In this document: piece after piece, positions 34,307 through 43,843 of the stretch
Layout of the letters: every line of letters begins with the position of its first letter
How positions within the stretch are numbered: position 1 is the stretch's first letter
DNA from: Mucilaginibacter sp.
Lineage (GTDB): Bacteria; Bacteroidota; Bacteroidia; Sphingobacteriales; Sphingobacteriaceae
DNA length: 64,000 nt
Direction: 5' to 3'
Assembly (NCBI GenBank): GCA_031292485.1
Contig: JARLHA010000060.1
Location: 1 to 64,000, forward strand
The notes under the pieces: generated by a model
What the model saw: only the letters and a program-made list of their open reading frames with translations
What the model was told of the DNA's origin: nothing
The model's database searches: none
Program-made: the position numbers and the translations under genes

Positions 34307-36421
34307 ATGCGCTTTATTTTTACAACCCTGCTGTTAATTTCGGGCCTGCTATCAGCTGGTGCCCAAACTACTGACTCCCTCACCCTTATGCCACGGCCGC
34401 AGACGGTTAAATTGCAAACCGGTAAGTTTGTTTTTACAGGCAGGTTCTCTATCCGTATAAGCGGGCCCGGCAGCCCTAAATTTATCGGAGCAGTTAACCG
34501 TTTTTACCTGCAAATGGGAAAGCGTACCGGTGTTGTTTTTCCTCAGGAATATATTTCAGGAAAAGAAGAACCGGCGAATGCGCAATTGACGATAAGTTAT
34601 GAAAAAAGCATAAACCCTGCGATAGGGATGGATGAAAGCTATCATTTAAATGTGTCTCCAGAAAAAATCATGCTGACTGCGCCAACTGATATCGGGGCAG
34701 AACGGGGCCTGCAGACACTTTACCAGCTTGTGACTCCCGCCGGCGGCGGCTTTTATTGCCCGGCGGTTGAGGTCAATGATTCACCCCGGCTAAAATGGCG
34801 TGGGCTGATGATTGACGTTGCGCGGCACTTTATTCCATTCGAAGTGCTGAAGCGGAATGTGGATGCCATGGCCATAGTGAAGATGAACGTATTGCACCTT
34901 CACCTTTCGGACGATGAAGGTTTCAGGGTGGAATCAAAAGTTTATCCGAAACTACAGGAAAATGGCTCAAATGGCTTATTTTATACCCAGGATCAACTTA
35001 AAGAACTGGTCAACTATGCACATGACAGAGGTGTCATCATTGTGCCTGAATTTGACCTGCCGGGCCATTGTTCAAGTATTTTAGCGGCCTACCCGTTTTT
35101 AGCCAGCTATCCTGCCAACTACAAACCTGCCGGGCGTTTTAACATGGATACGATCAAAAACCTCAGCCTGGGGAAGATCATGCTGCTCATCAATCAAGTC
35201 CGTACCCCAACTGTCGACCCAACAAAGGAAACGACCTATGTTTTCTTTGACCGGTTTTTTAAAGAAATGAGCGGCATTTTCCCGGATGCTTACCTGCACG
35301 TTGGCGCCGACGAAAATAATGGCGTCGCCTGGAAACAAAACCCGGACATCGCCGCCTTTATGAAATCGAAGGGCATGAAAAACACCGATGCCCTGCAGGC
35401 TTATTTTGTTAAACGGATGTACGGCATCGCCCAAAAGTATCATAAAAGACTGATCGGCTGGGAAGAACTGTTCAACCCGGGATTGCCGCAGGATGCCATC
35501 GTCCAAAAATGGAAGCCCGCCGCATCAACGGATACCCTTGTAAAGACTATCATCGCGCATAACAACCAAGTGATCGTTTCTGCGGGTTATTACCTTGACA
35601 TGTATTTCCCGGCTTATATCCATTATCTGACAGATCCGGTTCCGGCTAACCTGGGTACGGCCGGGGCAGACAAGGGTATATTGGGCGGCGAAGCGGCGAT
35701 GTGGAGCGAACTGGTTGACGGGGGTAACGAAGAGATCCGCGTTTGGCCCCGTACGGCTGCTATTGCTGAAAGATTCTGGTCGGCCGCCGGTGTTCGTGAT
35801 GCTGATGACATGTACCGCCGTTTATGGGCCATTGATTTTGAACTGAACGACAGGGCAATAGATGAATATGGCAGCTATATCAAAATACTCGGCCGCTGGG
35901 TAAATGATAAGGGACTGGATCCGGCCATAACCGTTTGCAATGTTTATACCCAGGTAAAAGGCTACAAGCGTTTAATGGGGAACATGCTGGCCCCGGGAGG
36001 CGTTCATCCTACCTTGACTACACCTTTGGTTAGCATTGCTGATGCTGTTCATACCGATTCGGAAACAGGCTGGTATTTCAGGCATTTAGTAGCAACCTAT
36101 CTTGATAAACATGATGCAACCAGCCTGAAGCAGATCAAATCCCAACTGCAGGAGTGGCAAAGTAATAAGGCAAGGTTTGATGCCTTGGCCGGCAACTCGC
36201 CTTACCTGCAGCAGATTGCCGATTTGTCTGACATCCTATCAATTGCAGCTGGTGTTGCTCTGCAGGCAATAAATAACGAGGGCAACAAAGAGGAGCAGCT
36301 AAAACAGTTGCAGCAATTGGAAAAGCCGAACCACGAAGTTCAGCTGGCCATCGGCCTATCCCTTGAAGCGCTGGTTACCGGGAAACTAAAGCCTGAACCG
36401 GTGGCATATCCGATGTTTTAG
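34307..36421 (+). CDS. Beta-N-acetylhexosaminidase, GH20
   Basis: 704 aa with a signal peptide (LLSAGAQ, about residue 20). A GH20b N-terminal domain (about 25-155) is followed by the catalytic barrel (about 160-500). Motifs are WRGLMIDVARHFIPFE, HLHLSDDEGFRVESK and YLHVGADENNG, where the Asp-Glu pair is the substrate-assisted catalytic dyad. The C-terminal 200 residues are helical. It removes terminal GlcNAc or GalNAc from chitin oligomers, glycans or wall fragments outside the cytoplasm. Confidence 0.93.
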   Translation: MRFIFTTLLLISGLLSAGAQTTDSLTLMPRPQTVKLQTGKFVFTGRFSIRISGPGSPKFIGAVNRFYLQMGKRTGVVFPQEYISGKEEPANAQLTISYEKSINPAIGMDESYHLNVSPEKIMLTAPTDIGAERGLQTLYQLVTPAGGGFYCPAVEVNDSPRLKWRGLMIDVARHFIPFEVLKRNVDAMAIVKMNVLHLHLSDDEGFRVESKVYPKLQENGSNGLFYTQDQLKELVNYAHDRGVIIVPEFDLPGHCSSILAAYPFLASYPANYKPAGRFNMDTIKNLSLGKIMLLINQVRTPTVDPTKETTYVFFDRFFKEMSGIFPDAYLHVGADENNGVAWKQNPDIAAFMKSKGMKNTDALQAYFVKRMYGIAQKYHKRLIGWEELFNPGLPQDAIVQKWKPAASTDTLVKTIIAHNNQVIVSAGYYLDMYFPAYIHYLTDPVPANLGTAGADKGILGGEAAMWSELVDGGNEEIRVWPRTAAIAERFWSAAGVRDADDMYRRLWAIDFELNDRAIDEYGSYIKILGRWVNDKGLDPAITVCNVYTQVKGYKRLMGNMLAPGGVHPTLTTPLVSIADAVHTDSETGWYFRHLVATYLDKHDATSLKQIKSQLQEWQSNKARFDALAGNSPYLQQIADLSDILSIAAGVALQAINNEGNKEEQLKQLQQLEKPNHEVQLAIGLSLEALVTGKLKPEPVAYPMF

Positions 36422-36499
36422 GGCAAGAAAGATGGGGCGTATCAAAAGTGGATGGCCTGAAAAGCAAGCGAAATAATATTCGGCCTGATAACCTTTGTG

Positions 36500-36530
36500 A
36501 AATCTTAGTGCTCCATCGCCACTAAGATTT
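36500..36530. terminator. Hairpin after the GH20 gene
   Basis: AAATCTTAGTG and CACTAAGATTT form a perfect 11-bp stem with a 9-nt loop between convergent genes. A T-run follows only weakly on either side, so its strength as a terminator is uncertain. Confidence 0.45.
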
Positions 36531-36617
36531 GAAGCGACAAAATATGAGTTTGCTTTATACTTGGGTTCCTCACTTTTAAGGCAGCCTCTTTTTGTTTTTA
36601 TATGGCATGGTTGCTTC

Positions 36618-37355
36618 TTATTTGCCTACCAGGGCGGGTAACCCGTAGGTTCGCTGGTTCCTTAAAAACCTGTGCAGGTTAGCCCTGATCATCGTTATAA
36701 ATTCATAGTCACTCATGCTTGAAGCGGTGTAATAACCCGGTCTGTATCTGAACATGAACGACGTTAGTTTATCATCTTTTAAACCGGTGATCCCGGCTAC
36801 ATATTCCCTGTTAAAGCGGTAGTCGATAACATTCTGCTCATAATCCTGCTGGATAATATCCCTCAATTTCGATGCATTGCGCCCGCTGCGGCTAATAGAG
36901 TTCCATAACGCATCAATACTTAAACCGGCACCACCTCCATAAGGAGTGGACAGGTAATCGCCGTAGGCCAGTGAGCCGTAAATTTTTGTGAAGTCATTTT
37001 TAGTAGCTTCCAGTTTTTGATCGGGTGTAAGGTTGGTGTTATGTACCGTTACTTCCTTTAACTGGATGGCTAAACGGACCATGTAAACAGCCAGCTGTGC
37101 ACGGGATTGTACTTTAATGGTATCTGAACGATAATTCTGTTTTGAAAAGACCAGCACATCACCGTCTGCAGCTATGATCTGGTATTCGCCTTTCAGGTTA
37201 TCATAAATAGCTATGCCGTTTGTGAGATCGTGAATGTTTACCTTTGCAATACGTTCTTTACTTTCCTTATCAAATACAATACCTTCGAGTGGTTTTGGCT
37301 GGGCAAAGCCTTTAAGGGTAAAGAGTAACAACAACAGGAATAACCGGGGTTTCAT
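36618..37355 (-). CDS. Exported CarboxypepD_reg-like protein
   Basis: 245 aa. A signal peptide (LKGFAQ) precedes a carboxypeptidase-regulatory-like beta sandwich (about 20-105, LEGIVFDKESKERIAKVNIH). An uncharacterised helical C-terminal part follows (SISRSGRNASKLRDIIQQDY). It is a distant paralogue of the protein at 54728. In this phylum such proteins are anchored near the outer membrane; the role is unknown. ATG 37355 gives the signal peptide. Confidence 0.75.
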   Translation of the reverse strand: MKPRLFLLLLLFTLKGFAQPKPLEGIVFDKESKERIAKVNIHDLTNGIAIYDNLKGEYQIIAADGDVLVFSKQNYRSDTIKVQSRAQLAVYMVRLAIQLKEVTVHNTNLTPDQKLEATKNDFTKIYGSLAYGDYLSTPYGGGAGLSIDALWNSISRSGRNASKLRDIIQQDYEQNVIDYRFNREYVAGITGLKDDKLTSFMFRYRPGYYTASSMSDYEFITMIRANLHRFLRNQRTYGLPALVGK

Positions 37356-37419
37356 AAATTTATTTAAAAGTAAACTTTCGGCTATTCTCTGCAATATTAT
37401 TTAACAAAAATTAACAGCC

Positions 37420-38244
37420 TTATTTCACTACTACCAAAACCTGGCCAATCTTAATACCTGAGCCATCAAGGTTGTTGAGTGATTTAAGGTCATCAACCGA
37501 TAATCCAAAACGTTTGGAAATATTATATAGTGTATCTCCCTGCTTAACTGTATAGGTTTTGTTACCAGGATTGGCTTGAACGGCCGAATCTTGAACGGCA
37601 ACCGTGCTGGCGGGATGCTCCGTTAAAAGCGCAGTGCCCTGTGTTTTTATTTCAACCGGCTTGTGGCCAGGATTATCGTATTGCTGCAGGTTGTATTTTT
37701 CGATGATACCTATCAAAATAGATGGGTAATTTGGATTGGTGGCATAGCCAGCCTTTTTGAGTCCCCTGCACCAGCCTTTATAGTCGGTTATATCCAGGTC
37801 AAATAATGGCTTATAATTCTTCCTTTTTAAAAACAGGGAATGGTCCCTGAAGGATTCTTCGGGGCTGTCATAAACCCTGAACGCGTCGTTTTTATTGTCG
37901 TCATCTTTGTAATAAACATTTCCGGTCCAGTTGGGGGTGCTTTTTATGCCGAAATGGTTGTTAGCCACCCTGGCCAGTTCGCCGTTTCCGCTGCCCGATT
38001 CAAAAAGGCCCTGGGCCAGCGTTATGCTTGCCGGTATGCTATACGAATTCATTTCCTGTATGGCAATTGCCTTATACCGGGCAATATATTGCAGGGAAGT
38101 AAGCGGCGTATAATCTGCCCCATCATTTTGCTGCCTGATATGCCTGTTGTTTTGTTTTGCTGCCCTATTTGAAACTGTAACCCTGTGCGCCGAGCATGAA
38201 GTAAAAAACGCAAGCCCGATAAATAAATAAACTGTTTTTCTCAT
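37420..38244 (-). CDS. Glucosaminidase-LysM lipoprotein
   Basis: 274 aa with a lipoprotein signal (GLAFFTSCSAH). The glucosaminidase domain (about 50-195) has SITLAQGLFESGSGNGELA with the catalytic Glu, followed by NNHFGIKS. The C-terminal LysM repeat (about 229-272) is TYTVKQGDTLYNISKRFGL. It should cleave GlcNAc bonds in peptidoglycan, held to the wall by LysM. A paralogue without LysM follows upstream (38422). Confidence 0.92.
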   Translation of the reverse strand: MRKTVYLFIGLAFFTSCSAHRVTVSNRAAKQNNRHIRQQNDGADYTPLTSLQYIARYKAIAIQEMNSYSIPASITLAQGLFESGSGNGELARVANNHFGIKSTPNWTGNVYYKDDDNKNDAFRVYDSPEESFRDHSLFLKRKNYKPLFDLDITDYKGWCRGLKKAGYATNPNYPSILIGIIEKYNLQQYDNPGHKPVEIKTQGTALLTEHPASTVAVQDSAVQANPGNKTYTVKQGDTLYNISKRFGLSVDDLKSLNNLDGSGIKIGQVLVVVK

Positions 38245-38421
38245 CACTATAAATACCAAACCATTGGCAAGTTGCGTACTGCCAATTTACCCGTAATACG
38301 TTGCATTGGTTAATTAGGTTGAGCTGTATAGTCTTTTATTGAATGAAATATCAAAAAACAACCATAAATCAGGCAAAATTCATCCCGGATATCAGGAAAA
38401 CGGTGATCAGGAAATTGTGTT

Positions 38422-38955
38422 TTAATTATTTTGAGCCAGTTGGTCCTGGTTGGCTGGTTTCTCATCAAATAAATACAGGTGGTATTTATTGATAATCCCC
38501 AGCACGTACTTTGACCACCGGCGATCATGCGCGTACCCATGTTTTTGGATACCATGCGCCCAGCCCTGGTAATCAAAATGGGTGAACTTGTCAGACAGGC
38601 CGCTAAACTCCTGGCGTTCCGTCATAATCCGGGCAAAATCCTCGAACGAATCATAAACAGACCCATATTTTTTATATGCGGTATTTACTTTTTTGTTATG
38701 CTTGTTGTAATAAACTATCCTGCTGCCGCCTTTTACACCAAACTGGTTGTTTAAATTTTTCGCAAGCGCACTGTTTCCGCAGCCCGACTCGTGCATAGCA
38801 ACGCCTAATACGATACTTGCGGGGACCCCTGTTTCGTGCATGATGCGGATCGCATCTTCCTTAAATTGATCAATATAGGATTGAGGGGTGTTTTTTTGGG
38901 CCGATGCCATTAAAAATGGAACCAGCAGCAATGTAACCAGTAAGAGTTTCTTCAT
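38422..38955 (-). CDS. Exported glucosaminidase-domain protein
   Basis: 177 aa with a signal peptide (MASAQ, about residue 20) and a glucosaminidase domain with SIVLGVAMHESGCGNSALA and NNQFGVKGG, parallel to the larger paralogue. It lacks LysM. It begins 3 nt after the stop of the O-methyltransferase gene, so those two share a transcript. Confidence 0.9.
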   Translation of the reverse strand: MKKLLLVTLLLVPFLMASAQKNTPQSYIDQFKEDAIRIMHETGVPASIVLGVAMHESGCGNSALAKNLNNQFGVKGGSRIVYYNKHNKKVNTAYKKYGSVYDSFEDFARIMTERQEFSGLSDKFTHFDYQGWAHGIQKHGYAHDRRWSKYVLGIINKYHLYLFDEKPANQDQLAQNN

Positions 38956-38958
38956 AAT

Positions 38959-39597
38959 TTACTTTTTTCTGATGACCAGTAACCCGTCACGTACAGGAAG
39001 GATGAGCTTTTCAACCCTCTCGTCAGCGGCTACCAGGTCATTTAGTTTGCGGATAACTTGTGTATCGGCATCATTTTCTTCGCCATATACCTTTCCTTTC
39101 CACAACACATTATCAATTATTATTAATCCCCCGGACCTTACTTTTTCAAATATTAGTTGAAAGTAGGTAAAATTATTCTTTTTATCAGCATCAATAAAGA
39201 CCAGATCGAACGCTGTATACGGCATTTCGCCTATAATTTGTTCTGCCTGGCCAAAATGCAGCTTTATTTTTTTACCAACATTTGTGGATTCAAAGTGTGA
39301 ATTAAGCATTTCTTCCAGCTCGCGGTTCACTTCAATGGTATGAATGATACCGTCTTCTACAAGACCCTCCGCCAGGCAAATTGTTGCATACCCGGTAAAA
39401 GTTCCTATCTCCAGGATCAGTTTCGGCTGTATTAATTTGCTTAAAAAGCTCAATACCCTGCCCTGGTAATGCCCCGAAAGCATATGGGGCCGCAGCACTT
39501 TTAAATAAGTTTCGCGGTTGATGTTTTGCAACGCTTTGGGTTCCTCATCGCAATGATCATCCAGGTATATTTGCAGGTCATGGGGTAATATGTCCAT
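38959..39597 (-). CDS. SAM-dependent O-methyltransferase
   Basis: 212 aa of the catechol-O-methyltransferase-like class. Motifs are ILEIGTFTGYATICLAEGL (SAM loop), the acidic strand HTIEVNRE, and the metal site FDLVFIDADKKNNFTYF with IIDNVLWKGKV. Substrate unknown. TACCTTTG (39602-39609) ends 4 nt before the ATG, so the message is probably leaderless. Confidence 0.88.
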   Translation of the reverse strand: MDILPHDLQIYLDDHCDEEPKALQNINRETYLKVLRPHMLSGHYQGRVLSFLSKLIQPKLILEIGTFTGYATICLAEGLVEDGIIHTIEVNRELEEMLNSHFESTNVGKKIKLHFGQAEQIIGEMPYTAFDLVFIDADKKNNFTYFQLIFEKVRSGGLIIIDNVLWKGKVYGEENDADTQVIRKLNDLVAADERVEKLILPVRDGLLVIRKK

Positions 39598-39610
39598 GGC
39601 GCAAAGGTAG

Positions 39611-39842
39611 ACCACAGATTTTAATGATTAAAGGATTTCACTGATTTTTTTGGCACCCAATTGATTATCAATGATTTTTATTGCGGCGTTTTTAAGCAAA
39701 AGATTAATTTTGGGTGAATTTTCACGCTATCCGGGAATTTAATAGGCTGTTTTTGGGGTGATAATTTCGGTCGGTAAAAGCCCCTCCCCACCTCTTAAAC
39801 CTAATCAACGTAACCCAACCTAATCAACCCCAAAAATCAATC
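39611..39842. repeat. Repeat-rich spacer
   Basis: It holds single arms of two word families: CACAGATTTTAATGATTAAA (39611-39650, as at 24894) and CTAATCAACGTAACCCAACC (39800-39842, as at 32850). No gene is seen. Confidence 0.5.
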
Positions 39843-40955
39843 ATACCTATGCCGCTCCAGGTCGTAATCTGACTGTGCTGAAATGATCTTTTTTTGTTTT
39901 TCAATTTCTTCTCCGAGGTGATGGTCATACACGCTGTCGGTTACCTGGATATTCCGTTCTTTATCCCTTTCGGCATAATGGATATCGGCGTCATACAATT
40001 TTGACACGGCGACATCATAGGGCCCTTTAGGCGACATCAGCTTAACGAACACCGGCAAGCATTCAAACAAGATAAAAAGAAAACTGATAAATGATTCGGC
40101 AAGATACGTATCCAGGTCGCGCGTGCCGTTTTCGTTATAGGATAACTGCCCAAGCGCCCAGTTACGGTCCGAAAATCCTGCAACGTTGGAGAGGCTGTCT
40201 AATTGGTGGTCGTTAAACAGGCGAACATCATTTACCCCTTCATAGTTTTTCCGGGAGCTTAGGTACTGGTCTATTTTTTCCTGGTTTTCGGTGACGGCTT
40301 TCAAGCGGTCCTCTTTCTCCTGCAAAATGGCCTGTTTTTGTTTGGCGTAAGTGCCATAACCGACTATGCCCGATGTTTGGTTACTTTTATCGCCAAAAAC
40401 CTCCTGGTTAAGCTGGTAGCGTGAGCGGTTGATATCGGTTTCAAGCGAATCTTTCTCCTTTTTCAGGTCGTTGTTTTTGCCCAGTTCCATTGCATATTTT
40501 TCGGTATACGTTTTTTGGAGAGTATCAATTTTCCGGTGCTGTCCTTTTAAATAGGCGGTTTTTAATTTCTGGCGAATCTCTTTATCAAATATTTTCAATT
40601 CCAATGGCCTTGATATCACGATCCCGATCATGATAGCCAGCAAAATACGCGGCGATGCCTGTAGGATCTGCTGGTTGGTGGTTCCCTGCTTATCAATGCT
40701 TGATACAATGTAACGGTCCATATTAAAAATGGCCGTGCCCCATATCAACCCAAAAATAATTGCAAAAACTACTGCCAGAGGATTCCCCGCAAAAACAAAA
40801 TACATGGCGTAACCGCCTGAAAGTGCTGCAAATAACGCTGTGAAAAATATAGTTGCCCCAATACCTACATATTTATTATGTTCAATAGGGTATTTTTTTA
40901 GTGTACCAATATGTGCTCCCGAACAGAACCAAAAAAAACGGGTTACTTTCTTCAT
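39837..40955 (-). CDS. DUF4407 membrane protein
   Basis: 372 aa. Three TM helices lie in the first 110 residues (GATIFFTALFAALSGGYAMY, AVVFAIIFGLIWG, ILLAIMIGIVISRP). A long extracytoplasmic helical coiled-coil (about 125-270, rich in Lys/Glu/Gln) follows, with a last TM near 285-305 (SFISFLFILFECLPVFVKL). It is a Bacteroidota/Actinobacteria family with no known function. It is divergent from the rhodanese gene. Confidence 0.85.
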   Translation of the reverse strand: MKKVTRFFWFCSGAHIGTLKKYPIEHNKYVGIGATIFFTALFAALSGGYAMYFVFAGNPLAVVFAIIFGLIWGTAIFNMDRYIVSSIDKQGTTNQQILQASPRILLAIMIGIVISRPLELKIFDKEIRQKLKTAYLKGQHRKIDTLQKTYTEKYAMELGKNNDLKKEKDSLETDINRSRYQLNQEVFGDKSNQTSGIVGYGTYAKQKQAILQEKEDRLKAVTENQEKIDQYLSSRKNYEGVNDVRLFNDHQLDSLSNVAGFSDRNWALGQLSYNENGTRDLDTYLAESFISFLFILFECLPVFVKLMSPKGPYDVAVSKLYDADIHYAERDKERNIQVTDSVYDHHLGEEIEKQKKIISAQSDYDLERHRYD

Positions 40956-41076
40956 TAATAAAATATAACTTTGCCTTTAAAACATATATAAAACGCACTT
41001 AGCTAATGTTTGTTACAAAAGGCAGGCCTAAATATTTATAGGTCAGCTACCTTTATAAAAATTTTTATATTTGACC

Positions 41077-41391
41077 ATGAAAGAAATAAGCGTACAGGAA
41101 CTAAAAGAGAAAAAAGACAAAGGTGAAGATTTTCAATTGATAGATGTAAGGGAAGATTTTGAGTATGAAATGTCAAACCTGGGTGGCACCTTAATACCGC
41201 TCGGAGGGATTTTAATTGAGGCTGATAAAATCGACAAAACAAAACCGGTTGTGGTAATGTGCCGCAGCGGAAAACGCAGTACAGCTGCTATTATGCAGCT
41301 TGAACAGCAGGGCTACACCAACCTGTATAACCTCAAAGGCGGAATCCTTGCCTGGGCTGATGAGATTGACCCCACCATTAACGTATATTAA
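41077..41391 (+). CDS. Rhodanese-like domain protein
   Basis: 104 aa, a single rhodanese domain with the active-site loop VVMCRSGKRS (Cys near residue 67) and the opening LIDVREDFEYE. It moves sulfane sulfur in the cytoplasm. TATATTTG (41066-41073) ends 3 nt before the ATG, again suggesting a leaderless message. The upstream TTG inside this box is not used as start. Confidence 0.92.
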   Translation: MKEISVQELKEKKDKGEDFQLIDVREDFEYEMSNLGGTLIPLGGILIEADKIDKTKPVVVMCRSGKRSTAAIMQLEQQGYTNLYNLKGGILAWADEIDPTINVY

Positions 41392-41394
41392 GCC

Positions 41395-41586
41395 ATGTGG
41401 AAAAAGGCTATACCCAACGTCCTTTATACGGTTGGGATATTTGTGTGCGTTATAAGTGGCTATCAATACGGGATTGAGGGACATAATTATGTGTTTTTAG
41501 CGGGTGCTGTTGTATTAATAGGTATATTTGTTTACCTCAAGATAAAGATTCTGAAGGATATCAAAGACACACTCAAAAAACCATAA
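41395..41586 (+). CDS. Small two-TM membrane protein
   Basis: 63 aa with TM helices at about 7-23 and 32-49 and a basic tail (KIKILKDIKDTLKKP). It begins 3 nt after the rhodanese stop and ends 13 nt before the prohibitin-like gene, so the three form an operon. No known domain. Confidence 0.75.
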   Translation: MWKKAIPNVLYTVGIFVCVISGYQYGIEGHNYVFLAGAVVLIGIFVYLKIKILKDIKDTLKKP

Positions 41587-41599
41587 CCCCCTTAAATTT

Positions 41600-42505
41600 A
41601 TGCTTATCGCAGTTTTAGGTCTCATTATACTTATAGTAAGTATAGTGATGAAGCGCTCGCCCGAACCAAGCAGCCATTTTGCCGGCATTACCCGCACCGT
41701 AGGTATTATCGTCGTAATTTTAGGCCTCGCCGTTTCTTCCGTTAAGATCATTGATCCGGGTAAAGTTGGCGTACAAGTGCTTTTTGGAAAAGTACAGGAT
41801 AACGTGCTTGAAAGCGGCTTGCATTTTATCGACCCCGTTGTTGACGTTACCACGTTCAGCGTGCAGACAGAAAACTATACCATGAGCGCTAAAGAGAGCG
41901 AGGGCGCTGTACAGGGAGACGACGCTATCCGCGTTCTTTCCTCCGACGGTTTGGAAGTAACTATCGACCTTTCGGTTTTATACCGTTTGAATCCATCGAG
42001 GGCGCCTTATATTTTGCAAAATATCGGCGTGGATTATGAAAATAAGATCGTTCGGCCGGTAACCCGCACCGCTATACGCGACAATGCTGTGAATTACCAG
42101 GCGGTTGACCTGTATTCAACCAAAAGAGAGGAATTTCAGGCGAAGATCAATCAAACCATTACCGCCAGTTTCGCCAAGAACGGGCTTGAAGTACAGCAGA
42201 TCCTGGTGCGCAACATTTCATTACCCGCATCGGTAAAAGCGAGTATCGAATCAAAGATCAACGCTGAGCAGGATGCACAAAAAATGCAGTTTGTGTTGCA
42301 GAAGGAGCGCCAGGAAGCCGACCGTAAACGGGTAGAAGCCCAGGGTATTGCCGATTACCAGAAGATCCTCTCTACCGGTTTAACCAACCAGCAGCTGGAA
42401 TATCAATCCATACTGGCCCAAAAAGAGATCGCTTTATCGCCCAACACCAAGATCATTATTATGGGTGGCAATAAGGGCAACCCGATCATGCTGAGTGATA
42501 AATAA
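41600..42505 (+). CDS. Prohibitin-like SPFH protein
   Basis: 301 aa with a TM anchor at about 2-45, an SPFH domain beginning IDPGKVGVQVLFGKVQDNVL, and a coiled-coil (QKMQFVLQKERQEADRKRVE). It ends with a prohibitin-type tail. It should form ring-like scaffolds on the membrane that modulate FtsH-type proteases. The stop is followed by a strong terminator. Confidence 0.9.
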   Translation: MLIAVLGLIILIVSIVMKRSPEPSSHFAGITRTVGIIVVILGLAVSSVKIIDPGKVGVQVLFGKVQDNVLESGLHFIDPVVDVTTFSVQTENYTMSAKESEGAVQGDDAIRVLSSDGLEVTIDLSVLYRLNPSRAPYILQNIGVDYENKIVRPVTRTAIRDNAVNYQAVDLYSTKREEFQAKINQTITASFAKNGLEVQQILVRNISLPASVKASIESKINAEQDAQKMQFVLQKERQEADRKRVEAQGIADYQKILSTGLTNQQLEYQSILAQKEIALSPNTKIIIMGGNKGNPIMLSDK

Positions 42506-42618
42506 GGGTGTTCCTTCCTGAATAGTAGAAACACCAGTGAACAGGGGTGAACAGCAGGGAACAGTGATTTGTGACTGATAACCAGCGAATTAAGAAAACG
42601 CCCTTTAAAAACACAACA

Positions 42619-42652
42619 AAAAAAGCCATTGAATAAAATCAGTGGCTTTTTT
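42619..42652 (+). terminator. Terminator of the rhodanese-prohibitin operon
   Basis: A6GCCATTGA (42619-42632) pairs with TCAGTGGCT6 (42639-42652), 14 bp with one G-T pair and a 6-nt loop. Confidence 0.85.
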
Positions 42653-42693
42653 GTAACTATACTGTTTTCCAGCACTCTAACCGTTAAAAACCT

Positions 42694-43506
42694 ATGCAAA
42701 AAACATACCTTATCCTTTTCATTTTATTAGTCGGAAGCCGGGTTTCATTTGCCCAACCTATTGCCTCAAAAGATTCAATGGTTTATGTTTGCGGTCCCTG
42801 TGGAAGCAGTTGCGACCAGTTGCAGTTTGATAAACCCGGCAAATGCCCGCATTGCGGCATGGAACTGGTGAAAATGCCGCTGAGCGATTTTAAAAAACAA
42901 CTGGCTTTAAAACCTGTTACCGTTTGTTTTTACCTGCAGGACGGCGTTGAAGTATTGGATTTTGCGGGCCCTATGGAAGTATTCAGCGTGGCGGGCTTTA
43001 ATTACTTTACGGTTTCAAAAACGTACAAACCTATAAAATCGCAGGGGGTTTTGTATGTAACACCCGACTATTCCATTGCCGATGCTCCGCCCGCAGATAT
43101 CCTGGTGGTATTGGGCGGCAATACCGCCCCGGCGGTTATTGATTCAACCGTCATCAACTGGATAAAGGCGCAAAAGCCTCAGCTTAAGTATTACCTTTCG
43201 GTTTGTACCGGCGCTTTTATTTTAGGCCGAGCCGGAATTTTAGATAATTTAACCGCCACCACTTATCACCTGGCTATTGACGACCTAACAAAGGAATTTC
43301 CGAAAACAAAGGTTTTGGCCAATACCCGTTTTGTAGATAACGGCAATGTGATCACCACCGCAGGCATTTCGGCGGGCATCGATGGCGCTTTGCACCTGGT
43401 TGAAAAACTTCGTGGCAGGCCATACGCCCAGGGAGTAGCCGCTACAATGGAGTATGATAAATGGGTGCCGGAACAGGGCTTGGTGATCAACGCCGGGGGT
43501 AAATAA
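42694..43506 (+). CDS. Exported DJ-1/PfpI protein with heavy-metal-binding domain
   Basis: 270 aa with a signal peptide (RVSFAQ). A small Cys-rich heavy-metal-binding domain follows (about 28-64, CGPCGSSCDQLQF and CPHCGMELV). The DJ-1/PfpI fold (about 75-255) has the nucleophile elbow YLSVCTGAFILGRAG and TTYHLAIDDL. The fold is shared by glyoxalases, chaperones and regulators, so function is open. A decayed second copy of its 3' end is at 44275-44348. Confidence 0.88.
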   Translation: MQKTYLILFILLVGSRVSFAQPIASKDSMVYVCGPCGSSCDQLQFDKPGKCPHCGMELVKMPLSDFKKQLALKPVTVCFYLQDGVEVLDFAGPMEVFSVAGFNYFTVSKTYKPIKSQGVLYVTPDYSIADAPPADILVVLGGNTAPAVIDSTVINWIKAQKPQLKYYLSVCTGAFILGRAGILDNLTATTYHLAIDDLTKEFPKTKVLANTRFVDNGNVITTAGISAGIDGALHLVEKLRGRPYAQGVAATMEYDKWVPEQGLVINAGGK

Positions 43507-43654
43507 TTATTTGGTAAGCGAAACGGGGTTTTATAAATTCTTAGTTTTAATCGTTATTTTGTGTTACAGAACAGTTCCTGCTACAAAACAAAGCTTTTTT
43601 GGGCCGCGCATTTTCATTAAAAAGCATTAAATTTGTTCATATCTGAAAAATTTT

Positions 43655-43843
43655 ATGACAACATTCACCATTGATATTCCTGATAATAATACGGATGAGG
43701 TGATCGCCCAATTAAAAAAACTTGGCGTTAAAATAAGGGAGTCGAGCCTTGCCAAATTGGACAAACTAACCAAAGACGATTACGAAAAGCATTTTTCCCA
43801 TCGGGCAAAGCTTACAAAAAATAATGTCCTTAAATATCTATGA
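43655..43843 (+). CDS. Antitoxin-like small protein
   Basis: 62 aa with a short beta opening (TFTIDIPDNNT) and two helices, rich in Lys and Asp. Its TGA overlaps the ATG of a PemK/MazF-like toxin relic (ATGA), the classic toxin-antitoxin layout, so it is called an antitoxin from context. TAAATTTG (43628-43635) is an exact -7 box about 20 nt upstream. Confidence 0.65.
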   Translation: MTTFTIDIPDNNTDEVIAQLKKLGVKIRESSLAKLDKLTKDDYEKHFSHRAKLTKNNVLKYL